DNA from: Gonatopus flavifemur
Lineage: Eukaryota; Arthropoda; Insecta; Hymenoptera; Dryinidae
Length of the DNA: 64,000 nucleotides
NCBI GenBank assembly: GCA_018340375.1
Contig: JAFFJZ010000003.1
Location: 13,020,001 to 13,084,000 of the forward strand
Direction: 5' to 3'
Part shown: positions 36,421-49,270 of the stretch, piece by piece
Numbering within the stretch: position 1 is the first letter of the stretch
Layout of the letters: each line of letters starts with the position of its first letter
Notes under the pieces: generated by a model
Told to the model about the DNA's origin: nothing
Databases searched by the model: none
What the model saw: the letters and a program-made list of their open reading frames with translations, nothing else
Made by a program: the position numbers and the translations under genes

Positions 36421-36588
36421 GGGGGATTCAGTGATATGCGGAGAGATTCAGAGAAAGTTGAAGAATTGAGAACGTATCACTATCGAAAAATTCTCCAACT
36501 TCCTCTGAATTTCGCTGGAATTACTCTGAATCTCTCTGAAATTTGTCCCCAAATATAGAGAAATCCAGAGAGATTTTTTTTACCAGGG

Positions 36589-38609
36589 TTATTATTTGAA
36601 TTGAAGCTCGGAACACCATGGATCATCCAGATCGAAGTACCGATTCATCGCACAATTGCCATATTTACGCATTTCTTTTCCGCGGTTGCATATAACACAA
36701 GCGCAGCGAATAACGAGTGTTAAAAGAGAGCATAAGAAGGGATACATCGGAGAGCAACATCGGTAGTAAAGGCGAGCGCGTATCAGACCTTATCGTACGA
36801 TAATTTAAGACGACGGGAGAGAAGAACACGAATCCCAGGGGAAGAACCCTAGGATGGAAGTTATGCGGTGAGTCTTGGACGGAATCTAAAATCAAGCTCC
36901 GGCGACGTCTCGTTGCTATTCAGTAGAACCCCCTGAATATCCATCCAGCGCCATGGAATCGTTCTCGAGGAGTCATTCCAAGACTGAATCAAAAGTTTCT
37001 CCAATTAAACCAGACTCGCTGTTTACCTCTCGTTTCTCTTATCGCGCAAGAATCGACGACGATGAGAGTTTGGAAATAAGAATAAGAAAACCATACCTTC
37101 CTCTCCTCTTTCCTCTCTTGTCGACATTCAGCTTTTTCTTTTTTCTATTCTCTCCGTCTCCTTTTTGCTCTCCTTCTCCCTGGAGATCGATTTCCATGAA
37201 GCGACCATTTATTTTCTTGTCCCTTCTCTTTCTATTGGTCGCATTTTAAAAGGCACACGCATTTTACGCTTGAAGAAAACGAGAGAGATTCCACCGACCT
37301 TATATTATCGATAAAAATGTACAATTGTATCGCACGAGTGAATAAAACAAAAAAAAAGGAGGAGAAAGAGGAAAGAATAAAGAGAACAGACATTAGATGA
37401 TAATGTGTCAGGTATACGTAAGGGTAGCGAGCAAAGAAATATCTGAGGGCTCTGTTTTACGTGGATTCGGATAAGTATGTTGTTTTTCATGGGATTCCAG
37501 TGAAAAATTCATATTGCATTCGACCTGGATATACGGAGACATCCATTTTTTACCAGGTTTCAGTCCTTTTGAATTTTCAAACACGATATCTTCACTCTTG
37601 TGATGTATTATTTTTTCTTCTCACTCCTTGCTTTTTTTATCATATCTTGATATAATCTTTACATATTTTGTGTACCCAAGTCTGAACTTGTGATGGAGTT
37701 ATGACAGTTGGATTTGAAACGACAGGTATTTCCATGAAAAAAGGATTATAGAACCTCCCTAAATATTTCAAACCTAAATGTGGCATATATTCTCCATGTT
37801 TTGAAAACTTGAGTTCTCCGTTCCAGGCCTGAGAGAGATTCTCCTAAACCTGACTCGTAGACCATAATCACTTTTCGCTAGCTATCACTGGAATAAATCA
37901 AAGTTACGCAATATTACAGTACTGGAAATGGAGATGATTCACGAGCGTGAAAATGATAGACATTGCAAAGAACGGAAAGATGAAACCCTGCAGCGATCTC
38001 GTCTGGATAGGACTTTTATGATTCAATTTCTCTGGATTGGAATCTCCAATGCCACTCCTTTGTCCTTCATTCTCACAGATATTTTCGAAATAGATCCCAT
38101 TTCAACAGAATTTGTTGATTATTCATGAATTATATTTGTAATAAAAAGGATTTGACTTCATTTCGATGCAACACTTTTCATAGATTCATTCTTATTCCAT
38201 TTGTATAATTATTCATGTGATGAGAAGAGCTATTCCAATGTTCTTTTAATGATCATGTAATTTTTGTATCATAAAAAAGAAAAAAAAGGTACTAATAAAG
38301 TCGTGAATCATTCTATCTGTGTTGTGAGAAAAACTGAAATTATATACACGGGAAAATCGCCCCTGAGTAGAGAAGTTTATATATAATTCCATAAAAATTA
38401 TACGTAGTTTTAATGGTCATCTTTAATCTAGAAAATTGATTTTTATATAAAATTACAAGAATTGCGAATACTACTGTAGAAAAAGTGGAGGGTAGGATTG
38501 AAATTTGGAACGCTACACGTTGAATTTAGTAAAACTTCGCTATCCAGTGTTTAAAGTTTCAATCTCACTTGTTGATTTGCCTACAATGTTCGTGATCTTC
38601 CGTATGTTT
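36589..38609. other. Mostly non-coding stretch with GC-rich island and pyrimidine tract
   Basis: A CpG-rich unique island lies at about 36650-36960, followed by a long pyrimidine-rich run at about 37100-37190. AT-rich sequence without structure follows to 38.6 kb. One weak ORF in this stretch is listed separately. Confidence 0.5.
36953..37249 (+). CDS. Weak 98-codon ORF with strong start context
   Basis: The ATG lies in GCGCCATGG, a near-ideal eukaryotic start context, right after a CpG-rich island. The first half is hydrophilic (begins MESFSRSHSKTESKVSPIKP and contains an Asp-Asp-Asp-Glu run). The second half is dominated by Phe, Leu, Ser and Pro, because the frame runs into a pyrimidine tract, and would resemble a membrane segment only for that reason. 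No family is recognised. If real, it probably splices before the pyrimidine tract, but I see no clear donor. Confidence 0.18.
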   Translation: MESFSRSHSKTESKVSPIKPDSLFTSRFSYRARIDDDESLEIRIRKPYLPLLFPLLSTFSFFFFLFSPSPFCSPSPWRSISMKRPFIFLSLLFLLVAF

Positions 38610-38965
38610 ACGCAAAAATTGAAGAGTGACCGCAGAATTCGCCTGTTTTTTTGGGACCGCGAGTTTCGGGTTGAATTGCATTCTGAAAAATTGTCGATCA
38701 TTGATTTTGGAGATGAAGAAATCGACGGAATCGATAGATTCTTGACAAAATGGATCCTTCGCTATAAAAAACCTATCGGGGTTTATTGATTTTTATAAAA
38801 TCTTGACCAGTTTTGTGCTCACCAGGAAATTGTGTATCCTCGCAAATGATCAATATAGAGGATGTTTTGGAATGCATGCTAACCTGAAACCCGCGGTCCC
38901 AGAAAAAAGGCGGAAAATACTCTTTTTTGCGGTCACTCTTTCTAAACTGGGAACGTGCGATAATT
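38610..38965. mobile_element. Palindromic repeat with homologous arms of about 100 bp
   Basis: GAGTGACCGCA (38622-38632) and TGGGACCGCGAGTTTCGGGTT (38652-38672) recur inverted near 38929-38939 and 38882-38902. Each arm continues through GCATTC and an ATTGAT-containing stretch, so the arms span about 38610-38712 and 38853-38965. The two arms differ by indels, one of 9 bp. As a result both arms can be translated, in opposite orientations, into related peptides containing KSDR and FFWDR. No transposase is recognisable. It is likely an old MITE or two head-to-head copies of one repeat. Confidence 0.6.
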
Positions 38966-41900
38966 ATCGACATGGATATATTTTCATAAAATGGTGATAG
39001 AACTACCATCCCTATTCCAAACTATTTTTCTTCGTATAATCGAGAAATCCCGTTGTTCTTATTTGAAAAATTATTTTGTTCTCTTTTGCAAATGATCAAA
39101 GAAACATTGTTCTCCTCGGAACTGCAACTCTCAATTAACATTGTCGTGACCATATGCAAGAAATTGAAACAAAATTAACAAGCAAAAATTCAGTGTTATT
39201 CGCAAATGTTCCACAATCATCACTCGTACTCAGCTTTTCGATCAATACAAAGATAATTAATCCAAATTACAGGAGTTCCAATCAAAATCTGTTTTTGTGG
39301 CGAAAGGAGGAATGAAATCTTGTTAGATTGCACCGTGGATCGACATTTTACAATCTCGAGTGAAATGTTGAACGTAAGAGCGGGGTTAGCTTCTTTATGA
39401 TTCGATTCTATGTAATTTTATAATATCAGTTTTTCTCTCGCCAAAAGCTGTACAGAGAGACACGAGAGAGGAAAGAGAAAAAACGTCCAAGTCAAGGAAA
39501 AGATATCTGATGTCGGGGTGGAAATCGTACGTACTTATTTGATAGCATCGTAAGAACTCGGTAGTTGGTGGAAACAGCCGACACCATACTCACTTGGAAT
39601 CCTCGGTTATCAGTATTGCACGAATGGTTGGTGCGAATTGAGGAAAGGAAAAAGATACAGAAAGAGAGGGTTGTAATCAAATCGACGTAGAAGATATAAA
39701 ATCGCTGGAGCGTCTTTTTCTTTATACCGATAGCACAAGCGTGAAAAAAAGAAGAAAGTATTACCAAGATCGAATGAAATACAGGTGAGATCCGATCTTG
39801 GAATATTGCTCTCACGTATTTTCGAGTTTCACATATGAATTTAAAGGGGGATCCGTCGTTTTGGATCCCGACCCCGATGATGAAATGCTGATTCGTCTTT
39901 CTCAACAGTTTAGAAATAAAATCAACAAGACTGATACAATTCTTATGATTTAATTGTCTGCGACTTGAGAAATGAATTGCAAAATCTGAGTTTCCACAGC
40001 GAAAATAAGGAAGAAAAAAGCAGTAAAAGCATACAGATGCTTCTCGTTTAATAGTACGATTTTCTCGAAAAATTCAACACACGTTTTTTCTATCCCAACC
40101 CTCATCGTCCTCCTCGTCGTTTCTCTTCCGTTGTACGCGTCCCAAAAAATGATACATCCTGACGATTTATATTCTCTCCATGATATACACATTCAAGGAT
40201 CAAAAGAACAAAGTTCGAAGAAAATATTTTTCTACATACATATATCTCTCTCGGTCATGGGACGTAAATTTTGCTGGAACAACATCAACCGCATTTGGTT
40301 ACGGTCACGGGTTGTTACCTCTTTATTATCATCATACTTACGTTGCTACGAGAGCATTTATAATATATAATATCGCATGAAAGAGACGCGAAACGTCTGG
40401 CTCGTACCACTGTCTCGTACCACCAGGATAATAAGGCTACGTCTCTTTCTCAAACTAAGACCCAAGCTATCGGCTTCGCGTCGACGTTCTTGTCGTCTTA
40501 TAATTCTCTCATTTTATATTTTCGGTCTAAGAGAGAAACGTTCCGTGTCTTGACGTGCACCCTTAGGAACTCTCGTAAGAATGTATACCATATGCACGCG
40601 CATGTCTTGAAGGTACGTTGTATCGTCCTTCACAAGGCTGTGGCCTTCGCCATTATTCCACTAATTTTGAATCTTCCTCCTCAATCTAGCAGCGTTAGCC
40701 GCTCTCTCGAACCAATGGAAATCCATAGTCCATCTATCATTTCACATTTCGCTAACTGGACGAGTAAATCGTGAAATTACATCCCGTTGTTTTACGACAA
40801 TACTAATAATAACAATAAATATTATTATTATCATCACGACATGCAGTATTGTGTTACCTCAAATTGATTTTAGATAATATCCGCTCGATGTTATATGAAA
40901 CGGAGTATGATAGATTTTCAATGAAAAATAAAAAAAGAAAGGAAAAACGACAAAAGCAACGGATACCCCGACCCGATGTTACAAGGATCAGGTTTCCTCG
41001 ACCTAGAACCGTTGCGTTGGCTAGAATTACGCGACACTTTGATCGATTCGCGTATATGGAACGTTATATTCGTGTACGTTCTACGTGTATCTACATTTGA
41101 CATCGCTATAACATGCGTCAACTGAACATTGTTCGCATCTATTCCATCAGTCATTCTCGAATAATTATTACGATCGCTCAATTAACAACGGTAGGAGCGT
41201 AGCACCAGCAGCGATGTGGATGCGAAGAAGGGAGAGGGAGAAAATCGATCGACGCTATCGATACAGTCCCATGTTTGACGATTAGATACACGCTTTGGAA
41301 TAAAAATCTCCCTGTTCTTTTGTCATTTCCCTTGAAAAATGATTTGGAATTGATCGTGTCATCATTTTCAAAGGAAGTTGAAAATTGTGTGACAAGGGGG
41401 TCGATGTTTAAGAACGAACCGAGTGAAATTCAATCGAGAATATCATGGATTACTGTGCAGTTGCACATACGTAGTTACGTATATTGATTCTCATCAAACA
41501 TTCCTACTATCGAAAGGGAATGATATTCATTTCTACATTACATACATGTAACATATGTGATGTTTATTAGTTATCGATATATTGGATTTCGACAAAACTC
41601 TTTGCGCGTCGTGCAAATTCATGTACGCGGTACCAACTCGCTTTGATAACGGTAAACAAGAACTGTGGAATTGTTTCGCTTCATTTAAATAATAATAAAG
41701 TTTCTATTAATATTTCACTCCACTGTATGTCATTTAATATTATTTCACATTCGTTTATCTGTAAATTTTACATCAGAGAACTTTTAATGTACATGTTTAT
41801 TTAATACAATTTCATTCGCATGCTGTATGTTCCATAATATATTTTCAGAATCCAACCGTATTTTCAACGTGACAATGCAATTACTCGGTTACCTTTGTGG

Positions 41901-43080
41901 ATGGTGAATTCGATTGCAAAATCCAGTAATCCTATAAATAATGAATATTCTTGCGATTTTCATGGACGAAATTTACGATTTTAAATAATCAAATTGAATT
42001 TATAGAAATCGTTAGACAGAATCAATGCCCTTGCATCACGCATTACCTGAGTTCCTTTCGTAATTTATGTTCCTTTTTTTATCTTCCACGATCTCTCCAA
42101 TTGAACGTATCGAATTTGTTTGCGTAATTTTCCGATTGTTTTATCATTTAATATTCATTTTCATGTTATATATTCCTTTTTTGGAATTATTTTAATGCAT
42201 CAAAGATTAAATTGTGAGAATGTAAAAAAATGGAACATTTTTGCGAATTAATGAAAAATCTCAAAACTCAAAATTGGAATATTAAAGTTCAAAGTTAGTA
42301 CTCTACATCATATGATTCGCATACGCTTCGTCAAATCTAACGATACTCTTTCCGAAATGATATTGAAAGTTTATAAAGCGAATTGTGATCACATAATTCC
42401 AGTACTTTACAGCAAGCAAATATGAACCAAGCAGGAGAAGATTGCAAGATTTTTCATTCCTTGTCAGCTTCAAGTGCGTTCGCTACGAGAATGCATTTTT
42501 CACAAGGGTTTGTAACTGTTGAAGAATTAATTCTCCAATTCGGATTCGAAAATCCAAATGTTATGCACAGAAATTGGGATAAATAATCGTATGATCGATA
42601 ACTCACTTTGACGGAAGAACAATTTCGCACGATTAACGATATAGTAAGCTCACCTGAAACATACAAATTGTAGAAAAACATTGATGATTATTATACAAGA
42701 TTTCATTGGGATTGATTTTGTGTTTTTTCTTGTGCAATTTTTGCTTCTGAAAACTTTTTACTTTATTAAATATAATCATCAATTATATCCATTTTGTTCC
42801 CCTTTGACAAGAGCTGAAATTGTATGCTATCTTACACACAAACCCTTAAAATTCACCTGCTTTCGCAAATTGATCGCAGCTACGACTTCCCACTATTCAA
42901 TAAACAAACATTCCCCTTTTTAGGACAAAACATTTTTCCCAGCGTGAAAATTCATTCTTGCTTCCTTTTCACATCTGAAGTGAAAATTTCAATCAGGACA
43001 TTTGGTTTTTACGACGAAATTATTCCAAAAACAAAACAGAAGAGTCCTTTAAAGCGTTCTCCGCCTTTATGATATGGATA

Positions 43081-43107
43081 TTTTATGACATTCTAGATGT
43101 CATAAAA
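43081..43107. repeat. 11-bp perfect hairpin, 5-nt loop
   Basis: TTTTATGACAT (43081-43091) pairs exactly with ATGTCATAAAA (43097-43107), around TCTAG. Confidence 0.8.
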
Positions 43108-43630
43108 CATGAAATATGTGAATTTCGAGCTGTAAATTGTTGCACAGATTACACGAAACGAACTGAACGAAGCTCTGCTTTCAGGATGAAAAAGAGAAAT
43201 TGACACACATCATCGCAGTTATCATTATACTCGCAGATGAAGAGATAAGAGTTATACTACAGGATATTGCAACGATAAATTGAAATATTAAACATTCGCG
43301 TCTACAATTTCTATCATCGATCGATTTATGATTGGATTGGAAGGCAAGAATACCAACACCGCTGGAAAGTTCAATTGCGCCAAGAAATTTGATTGAAAAT
43401 TTGATCGAACATACCTGAAAAAAGATCTTTTTGGTGGATTTATGAAATTTTAGCATTGGAGGGAGAGCAAATGGAATAAATATATATAAATCATTCATAA
43501 TCGAAACACGATACATTATTATTGGAATTGTAACGGAATAGGATCAATCAAACGAGCTGGTATAACGTGTACCATACGGAAGACGTCTCTTGAACTTCTA
43601 CGTTGGTTTCAACGATCCTCTTCCTCCGGG

Positions 43631-43667
43631 GTTATCACGTTACTAATGGTAACGTCGAGGTGATAAT
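43631..43667. repeat. Two-part stem-loop in a GC-richer island
   Basis: TTATCAC pairs with GTGATAA, and inside it CGTTAC pairs with GTAACG around a TAAT loop region, giving an interrupted hairpin with a bulge on one side. Confidence 0.55.
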
Positions 43668-44354
43668 GGTCTCAGACACCCGATAGCTTCTTCTCTCAGG
43701 ATGACGTCAGAGTTGAGAAGTAAGCGTACAGCATCAATAAAATACAACTACGAGGATCTTATTGACGTTACGTGTACTACGTTCACGCATTTATTGAGTG
43801 CTCAAGGGCTGTCTCATCCTTCCAGAGATCGAGTTTACACATTCTTCTTCATCTTTTCCCTACCCTTCATTAATTTAACGATTGTAGTGAAGGTAGTCGA
43901 TAGAATACTCACGATGAATATTTTCTCCCGGTGTAAAGATCCAATTGAATAGATGGATTCTTGGAACCGTGAGAAGAATCCTTCATAAATTTCAGATTGT
44001 CACATGAAACTGTCATTCGATAGTGTATGGAATCCAATATCACGTGGCTTGTTATACATACATGTAAAGGAGACGATATTGAATTCATCTTTGTTGCGAC
44101 ATATACATGGAAATAATTCATCCCACTTGTTACATCATAGAATATTCATTATTCGTATAGAAAGAAGTTTTCTGGAGAATTTTCAATTTATAAATTCACA
44201 TCCGACGGAGAGTATAATGGATTAATCCATGAAATCGATATTCGAAGAGTAGTAGTCTTCTTGATGAGAGAATATCATCATTTTAAAGATGAGGGTATTT
44301 TCGTACGATACCAGCGAGTTTCTACCCTGAAACTTTGATGTGTCATATTCTATT

Positions 44355-44657
44355 ATGTCTTCCCAATGCAGAGTATCCAAGCTGAAAGGCAAAGATGGAA
44401 GAAGAGATTTTGTGGGAAGAAGGAAGACTCCGCGACAAAAGCGACAAAATAGTCAAGACACAGTTTGCGTTCTTCAGTCAACTCCGTTGTTGCGCTCAAT
44501 GATGCGACAAGGCCACGCTGCTGCTTTGCAGGCTCTGCGGCAATCCTACGTGGTGGAAAATGGCAAAAAGAAAAGAAGAAGAGAGAGAGATACTCTGCAC
44601 ACATGGAGGAATGAGCGTGAGTCTTACAGCAGCATCTACCATCGTCGCGAAAGATAA
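44355..44657 (+). CDS. Weak basic ORF, possible exon
   Basis: An ATG at 44355 opens a frame of about 100 codons ending at TAA. Upstream is a pyrimidine-rich stretch with a possible acceptor CCCAATGCAG/AG at 44370. The peptide is Arg/Lys/Gln-rich and includes LLRSMMRQGHAAALQALRQS followed by a Lys/Arg cluster that looks like a nuclear localisation signal. The region is GC-richer than its flanks and is also open for 83 codons on the other strand, which argues for composition rather than selection. No family is recognised. Confidence 0.22.
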   Translation: MSSQCRVSKLKGKDGRRDFVGRRKTPRQKRQNSQDTVCVLQSTPLLRSMMRQGHAAALQALRQSYVVENGKKKRRRERDTLHTWRNERESYSSIYHRRER

Positions 44658-45282
44658 ATCACAAGGGCGGACCTTGGTGAAGAAGCTAACGGGGTAACAG
44701 CTACTCGGGAATATAGTCCCAGTGGCACCCCATTCGTAATACTATACATCACAAGTAGGAGAAAAGTTTTGTCGGAGTATTGAACGAATGAATGGAAAAA
44801 CTGGAAGAGAGAAAAAGATCAGATTCGAAGTAATTGTAAGATCGAATGGCAAGAGAACTATCACGGAATGTTCCCCTCTTCTTCCTTCGTTAGATGATGT
44901 CTCTTTTCGTTTCAAAGATTCCACCCTCAATGAAAACTAATAGTATATATTCTTATGTATGCTTTTCAGACCATTACTTTTCGTTATATCGAAAATAAAA
45001 ATGAATTGTTCAAAAGGAGAGAAAAAATAGAATAATGGATCTGATCCTTGAGCCTCCATTCACCTCTTGTCCATCATCTTGAACTTTTTGTTCAAAGGAA
45101 AAATTAACGAGACTTTCGCGTCTGTAATGTCCAATTTCGAGCAAAAAGAAATTTTCGCAAAGAACGTCAGACATAGACGAACTTTTTCAAACATATTCTT
45201 CCAGAACGTAGTAGTCCCGAGAGCGGCAGTTGGAAAATTAATAGTGTTCCAATATTGACTCGATATTTTGTGCTTCAAACGA

Positions 45283-45313
45283 CTTCTCTTCTTCTTCTTC
45301 TTCTTCTTTTTTT
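45283..45313. repeat. (CTT)n microsatellite
   Basis: About eight CTT units ending in a T run. Confidence 0.9.
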
Positions 45314-47702
45314 CTCTCATCCTTTTCTCTATCAACGCAATATAACAGAGAGTAGAAAAGTTTTGTGAAAATGTTGTAGAAATGAACGCAAAGGGAGCAA
45401 AGATGAGAAAAAAAATATGGACGACGAGATGAAGGAAAAAGTTAGCACGAGAGTGTCATCTGGAGTAAGTTAAGGCTATGATACAATCTACTCCAACGTA
45501 TGATCGTCCCATCTATGACGATTCGGAACGATGATTGAGTTCGCTAAATTATGAATGGAGTTTACGATGACAACTCGTCTGTTAAATAACTCATGATTTC
45601 GGGTCATTCATTCCCTCTTTTATATCTCGATTCCTTTCACGTGGAAAACATGAAACGAAGATTGAATTTCAAAATTTTCATCAAAGTACGTGAATTTAAG
45701 AGGAAAAGTATGTGTATTGAGAAATGAAAAGTAATGGATGTTTAAGCAGCTTTATTGACAATGGATTTTACCTAACTATCATTGTTTCCATCCTCGTAAC
45801 TACATTACGAGAGCGCAAACAATGAAGAATAGTTATTACACGAGCTACGAGAGCGTAAGCATCACATCTCGTTATATGGGATCCATTATTCACTTGATAT
45901 AACTATACGGCATTTTTCATATGCAGTAAGAGGGATAGATTCTCCGAAGAAAACAAAAGACTTCTTCTTTTTCCTAGTTCAAAAATCTGATGAGCTTTTC
46001 CTCTGCATCAGACTTGAGATTCGATTGGACTCTATTTTTAGACCAAAACTTTATGCCATATTTGAAAAATGTTTAAAATTCAAATTTAGAAGGTGCTTTG
46101 ATTACACGCTTTTTCGTTCGTTCGTGATTCCATCGTAATGTTTCGAAACAAATATTGTTGAATATTAGACATGGATAGGGAATGAACGGAATGTTCAATT
46201 TCACTTCATACAAAGCATTCGTTATTAATATACCTCTTCACTGCCAAACGCAGAGAGAAATGGAGTTGAGCTTATTTAAAATTACACCGTAAACAATTTG
46301 TATGAGAAAATTCCTATGTATTTAATATGAAGTAATTGACACATACATGCGGCAGGAATTGTCCGAACTTGTGCAGAAATTTACTGTGAAATGTAAGAAA
46401 AAATCTCATAAAGTTTGGAATTTTCATATCAATCTACCGGAAATTGATTGTTCAATCAGGGATTGGAATTTTCCGGGTAATGAGAACGAATTGAATTTCG
46501 TGGTAACGCATTTCGAAAAATATCATCATATGGATTCTTAGAATTCAAATGAAAGCTCGTAAAAATCTCGAATCAATTTGATGGTATATAGTATTCTTTT
46601 TTATAACTCAAAGTTCATTAAGAATAAACTGCACACGATGATGAGAGATAAATTTAATCTCTTCGAATTCAAATAATTAATACAGCAGAAAGAAGGAATT
46701 CAAAGTTTTTAATTCATGCAGAGTATATCAAGTTCCGACTTACGTTTTCGTTTTTCATCATCAGAAGAAGTCATACTATTTATTTTATATTAATTGAAAC
46801 AAAAAAGATTCTAATTGTATTATTTCTTCATGGTGAAACCCAAAGCGTTGAGAAAAGTAACTTTTGCATCGATAAATTGTATTCATCGATCTGTTTGATG
46901 GTTCAAAATCGAACATCAATTAATTTCTCCAAATTCACGCTAATGGAATAAATTGAACACCAAAATATCTGAACGAACGGATTCTGTAACAATATCAGAA
47001 TAAATGGAATTCAATTGAAAATTGAGGAAATAAAATTATTCAATATATGTTGGGTTAACAAAATTCAATGGGATTTTCAACTACCTCGAGCTTGAAAATA
47101 TTTCAAAACATATAGGAAGAGAGAGATTGTAGATTTTTGAAGGATGACTGAACAATTTTTTGTCGAGTATCCTTTGATTCATAAAATTCCAAGTTTAGAA
47201 ACTGAATTCATCCACTACAAGAGTCAAGTCATCCGTATAGTTCGGAGAGAATAGATGTAGCATCAATCTCAGTCCACCGTGTTGCAGAATCGGATGTAAC
47301 CAAATAGCAGTTTGACCTCTTCGACTACGTTGCATGTAGTAAATTGAAGTCTTCAAGTACATATACGTACGTGAATGTTGAAGTAAGGAACTTTCCGACA
47401 ACGTCAGCGTAGGTACGTGATTCCAAACTTGTAACCGAAATTCTAATAATTTTCACAAAATGTGTATTCAATGTGAGTTTATTATCTCTTGACCTCCGTT
47501 TAGTATAATTCCTCCTCCATTCGAGTATTTTCCACTTCTTTCCAATTTAATATTCACCAAAATTTTCAACTTTAAGTTGTATTTGAATAAAACATTAGAA
47601 AGTTTCTTTTTTCATTATAGAAAAATATCAAATCATCCCTTATAGTGTTACATTGAAGGACATCAAACTCAATGTCCATAACATTCCATTGTTGAGTTCC
47701 TT

Positions 47703-47726
47703 GTAAAAATTATGGGGAATTTTTAC
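47703..47726. repeat. 9-bp perfect hairpin
   Basis: GTAAAAATT pairs exactly with AATTTTTAC around a 6-nt loop. A second small inverted pair, GGACAT/ATGTCC, lies about 45 bp upstream. Confidence 0.65.
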
Positions 47727-49128
47727 GCACTTTAGTGGAAGATTCCAGCCCCCGGTTCAAGGGAGTCAACTTTTCATTAAAATGAGAGAATTCATCTTAT
47801 ACTTTTTGAGAAATATTTCTATAAATTATATGGTGGAAACTGCCACATCGACAATACTCGGAGAGAATTTTGCAATCATTTTTCAAAGTGCACATGTAAA
47901 ATTCATGCGGAAATTCCTAACATTTATTTTCTAATTACCTCAACTCCAATGAGACAACTTCATCCGTTCCCCCGATATTGCATTTTTTCTGCGAAAAACT
48001 AGTCATTTACATCAACTCAACGCCATGAATACAAAATGTATACGATCAAAAGATTCATTCCCGTAATTCGAGTCATTTGTTCCCCACCGTTGATTCAATA
48101 TCTTTGAAATTGCAACCGAACGGTAATGAAACACGAGATGACACAATCTAACCAATTTAGAAATTCCAAATATATATCGCTGCGCTGGTACAATCTCTTT
48201 TTGTCTGTTCGGGAACTGAACTGAATTGGTCTCATATAACCACCCCTTGGAGAACGAAGACTGTACAAATGCTCGACGACGTTGTACGTAATATATTTTC
48301 GTTACTTATACCCAACCGACATTTAACTGCTGCAAGAATACAGTTACCACTACTGCACTTGGCATTGGTCTACTTTAGCGTTTATTAAGCTCGTGATATA
48401 TGAGTCACTAGTCTCTTTCTCCCTCTCTTTCCCTCTTCCCCGTAGACTTAATAAAAGAAAAGAAGGGACGCGGAAGACAAAAATCAGCTACGTAAGGTCA
48501 AAAGAAAGAGAAAGGGAGTGAACGGCAACTCTCCAAATTGTTTCTTAAAAGGTTCATGATATTTCACAATCTCTGCCTTTGATATTTGCCAGAAAAAATC
48601 TATTCAAACAATTTTAGTCCTAAAATTTCAAACTATTCCATCATTGCAGGCTTTCATTGGTATTTTGTGGATTTGAAAATTCCTATCGTATCACTCAAAG
48701 GAGTTGTCAATCGGTGAAAAAATGTTTCATTTTTCAATAATCGACGTTGATATATGAAAATCAAATTTGATATGCAGTGTATTTTTCATACCCTTTATTC
48801 CATAACTGAATCCACGGGACAGAGTATTAAACATATTGAATTGAAAAGATGTACAATGCGTTCAGGAATGTATTTTTTCAATCATAAAAATTGAAACAGG
48901 GAATTTAATGTTTTTCCATTACGTAATAGAGTTCCATATTCAACGAATTCCACATTAATGAATATTGATATTTCTCCAATAAAGCGACGAGATATTTCGC
49001 ATCGAATAAAAAAGGTGAATAGTTCGATATATGAAATTTCATTTTCGAAACAATGTCAAAGATGAACAATGTTTTAACCATTTATATCAATGATTATTGT
49101 TTAATCGTAGTGAAGATCGATTGGTTCG

Positions 49129-49146
49129 AGCTTGCAAGCTAGCTTG
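49129..49146. repeat. Two overlapping 12-bp palindromes
   Basis: AGCTTGCAAGCT (49129-49140) and CAAGCTAGCTTG (49135-49146) are each perfect palindromes and share six bases, giving alternative foldings of the same 18 bp. Confidence 0.8.
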
Positions 49147-49257
49147 AGATTTTGGAACAATGAAAAATTTGGAATACCTTCGGGAACTTCAGTAATTTTG
49201 TGAGAACATTCCCTTGGTATTGATACTTTTTACAGTTTTCAAATAGGATTGAAATTG

Positions 49258-49270
49258 AAAAAAAAAAAAA
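49258..49270. repeat. A13 homopolymer
   Basis: Thirteen consecutive A. Confidence 0.95.

Larger units (their letters stand above)
35151..36588. mobile_element. 1.4-kb satellite-cored element with inverted ends
   Basis: The left end, CTTGGGGAAAAAAATCTCTC (35151-35170), and the reverse complement of the right end, CCCTGGTAAAAAAAATCTCTC, are inverted copies. Beyond that shared head both ends switch from the antisense words (CTGAATCTCTCTGAA) to sense words (TTCAGAGAGATTCAGA) in the interior. The interior is almost entirely ATTCAGAGA-type 10-11-bp words, organised into longer units of about 172 bp. No protein is encoded; the short frames are repeat translation. It resembles a non-autonomous foldback-type DNA element that captured or generated satellite DNA. 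Target duplication is not clear. Confidence 0.75.
38966..44354. other. Non-coding stretch
   Basis: No supported gene. GC-richer islands lie at about 40070-40150, 40380-40620 and 43560-43720. Numerous short frames occur on both strands without recognisable content. AT-rich stretches lie at 41650-42250. Confidence 0.5.
44658..49128. other. Non-coding stretch
   Basis: No supported gene. Contains a near-identical pair TACGAGAGCGCAAACA / TACGAGAGCGTAAGCA, 40 bp apart (45806 and 45846). A polypyrimidine run ending in GTAG near 48454 is acceptor-like but is followed by no convincing frame. The rest is AT-rich. Confidence 0.5.

Noticed and set aside
39492..39905. Peptide RGFQVSM shared with the palindromic repeat at 38.9 kb
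   Set aside because: The underlying DNA does not align beyond the seven codons, so this is taken as coincidence.
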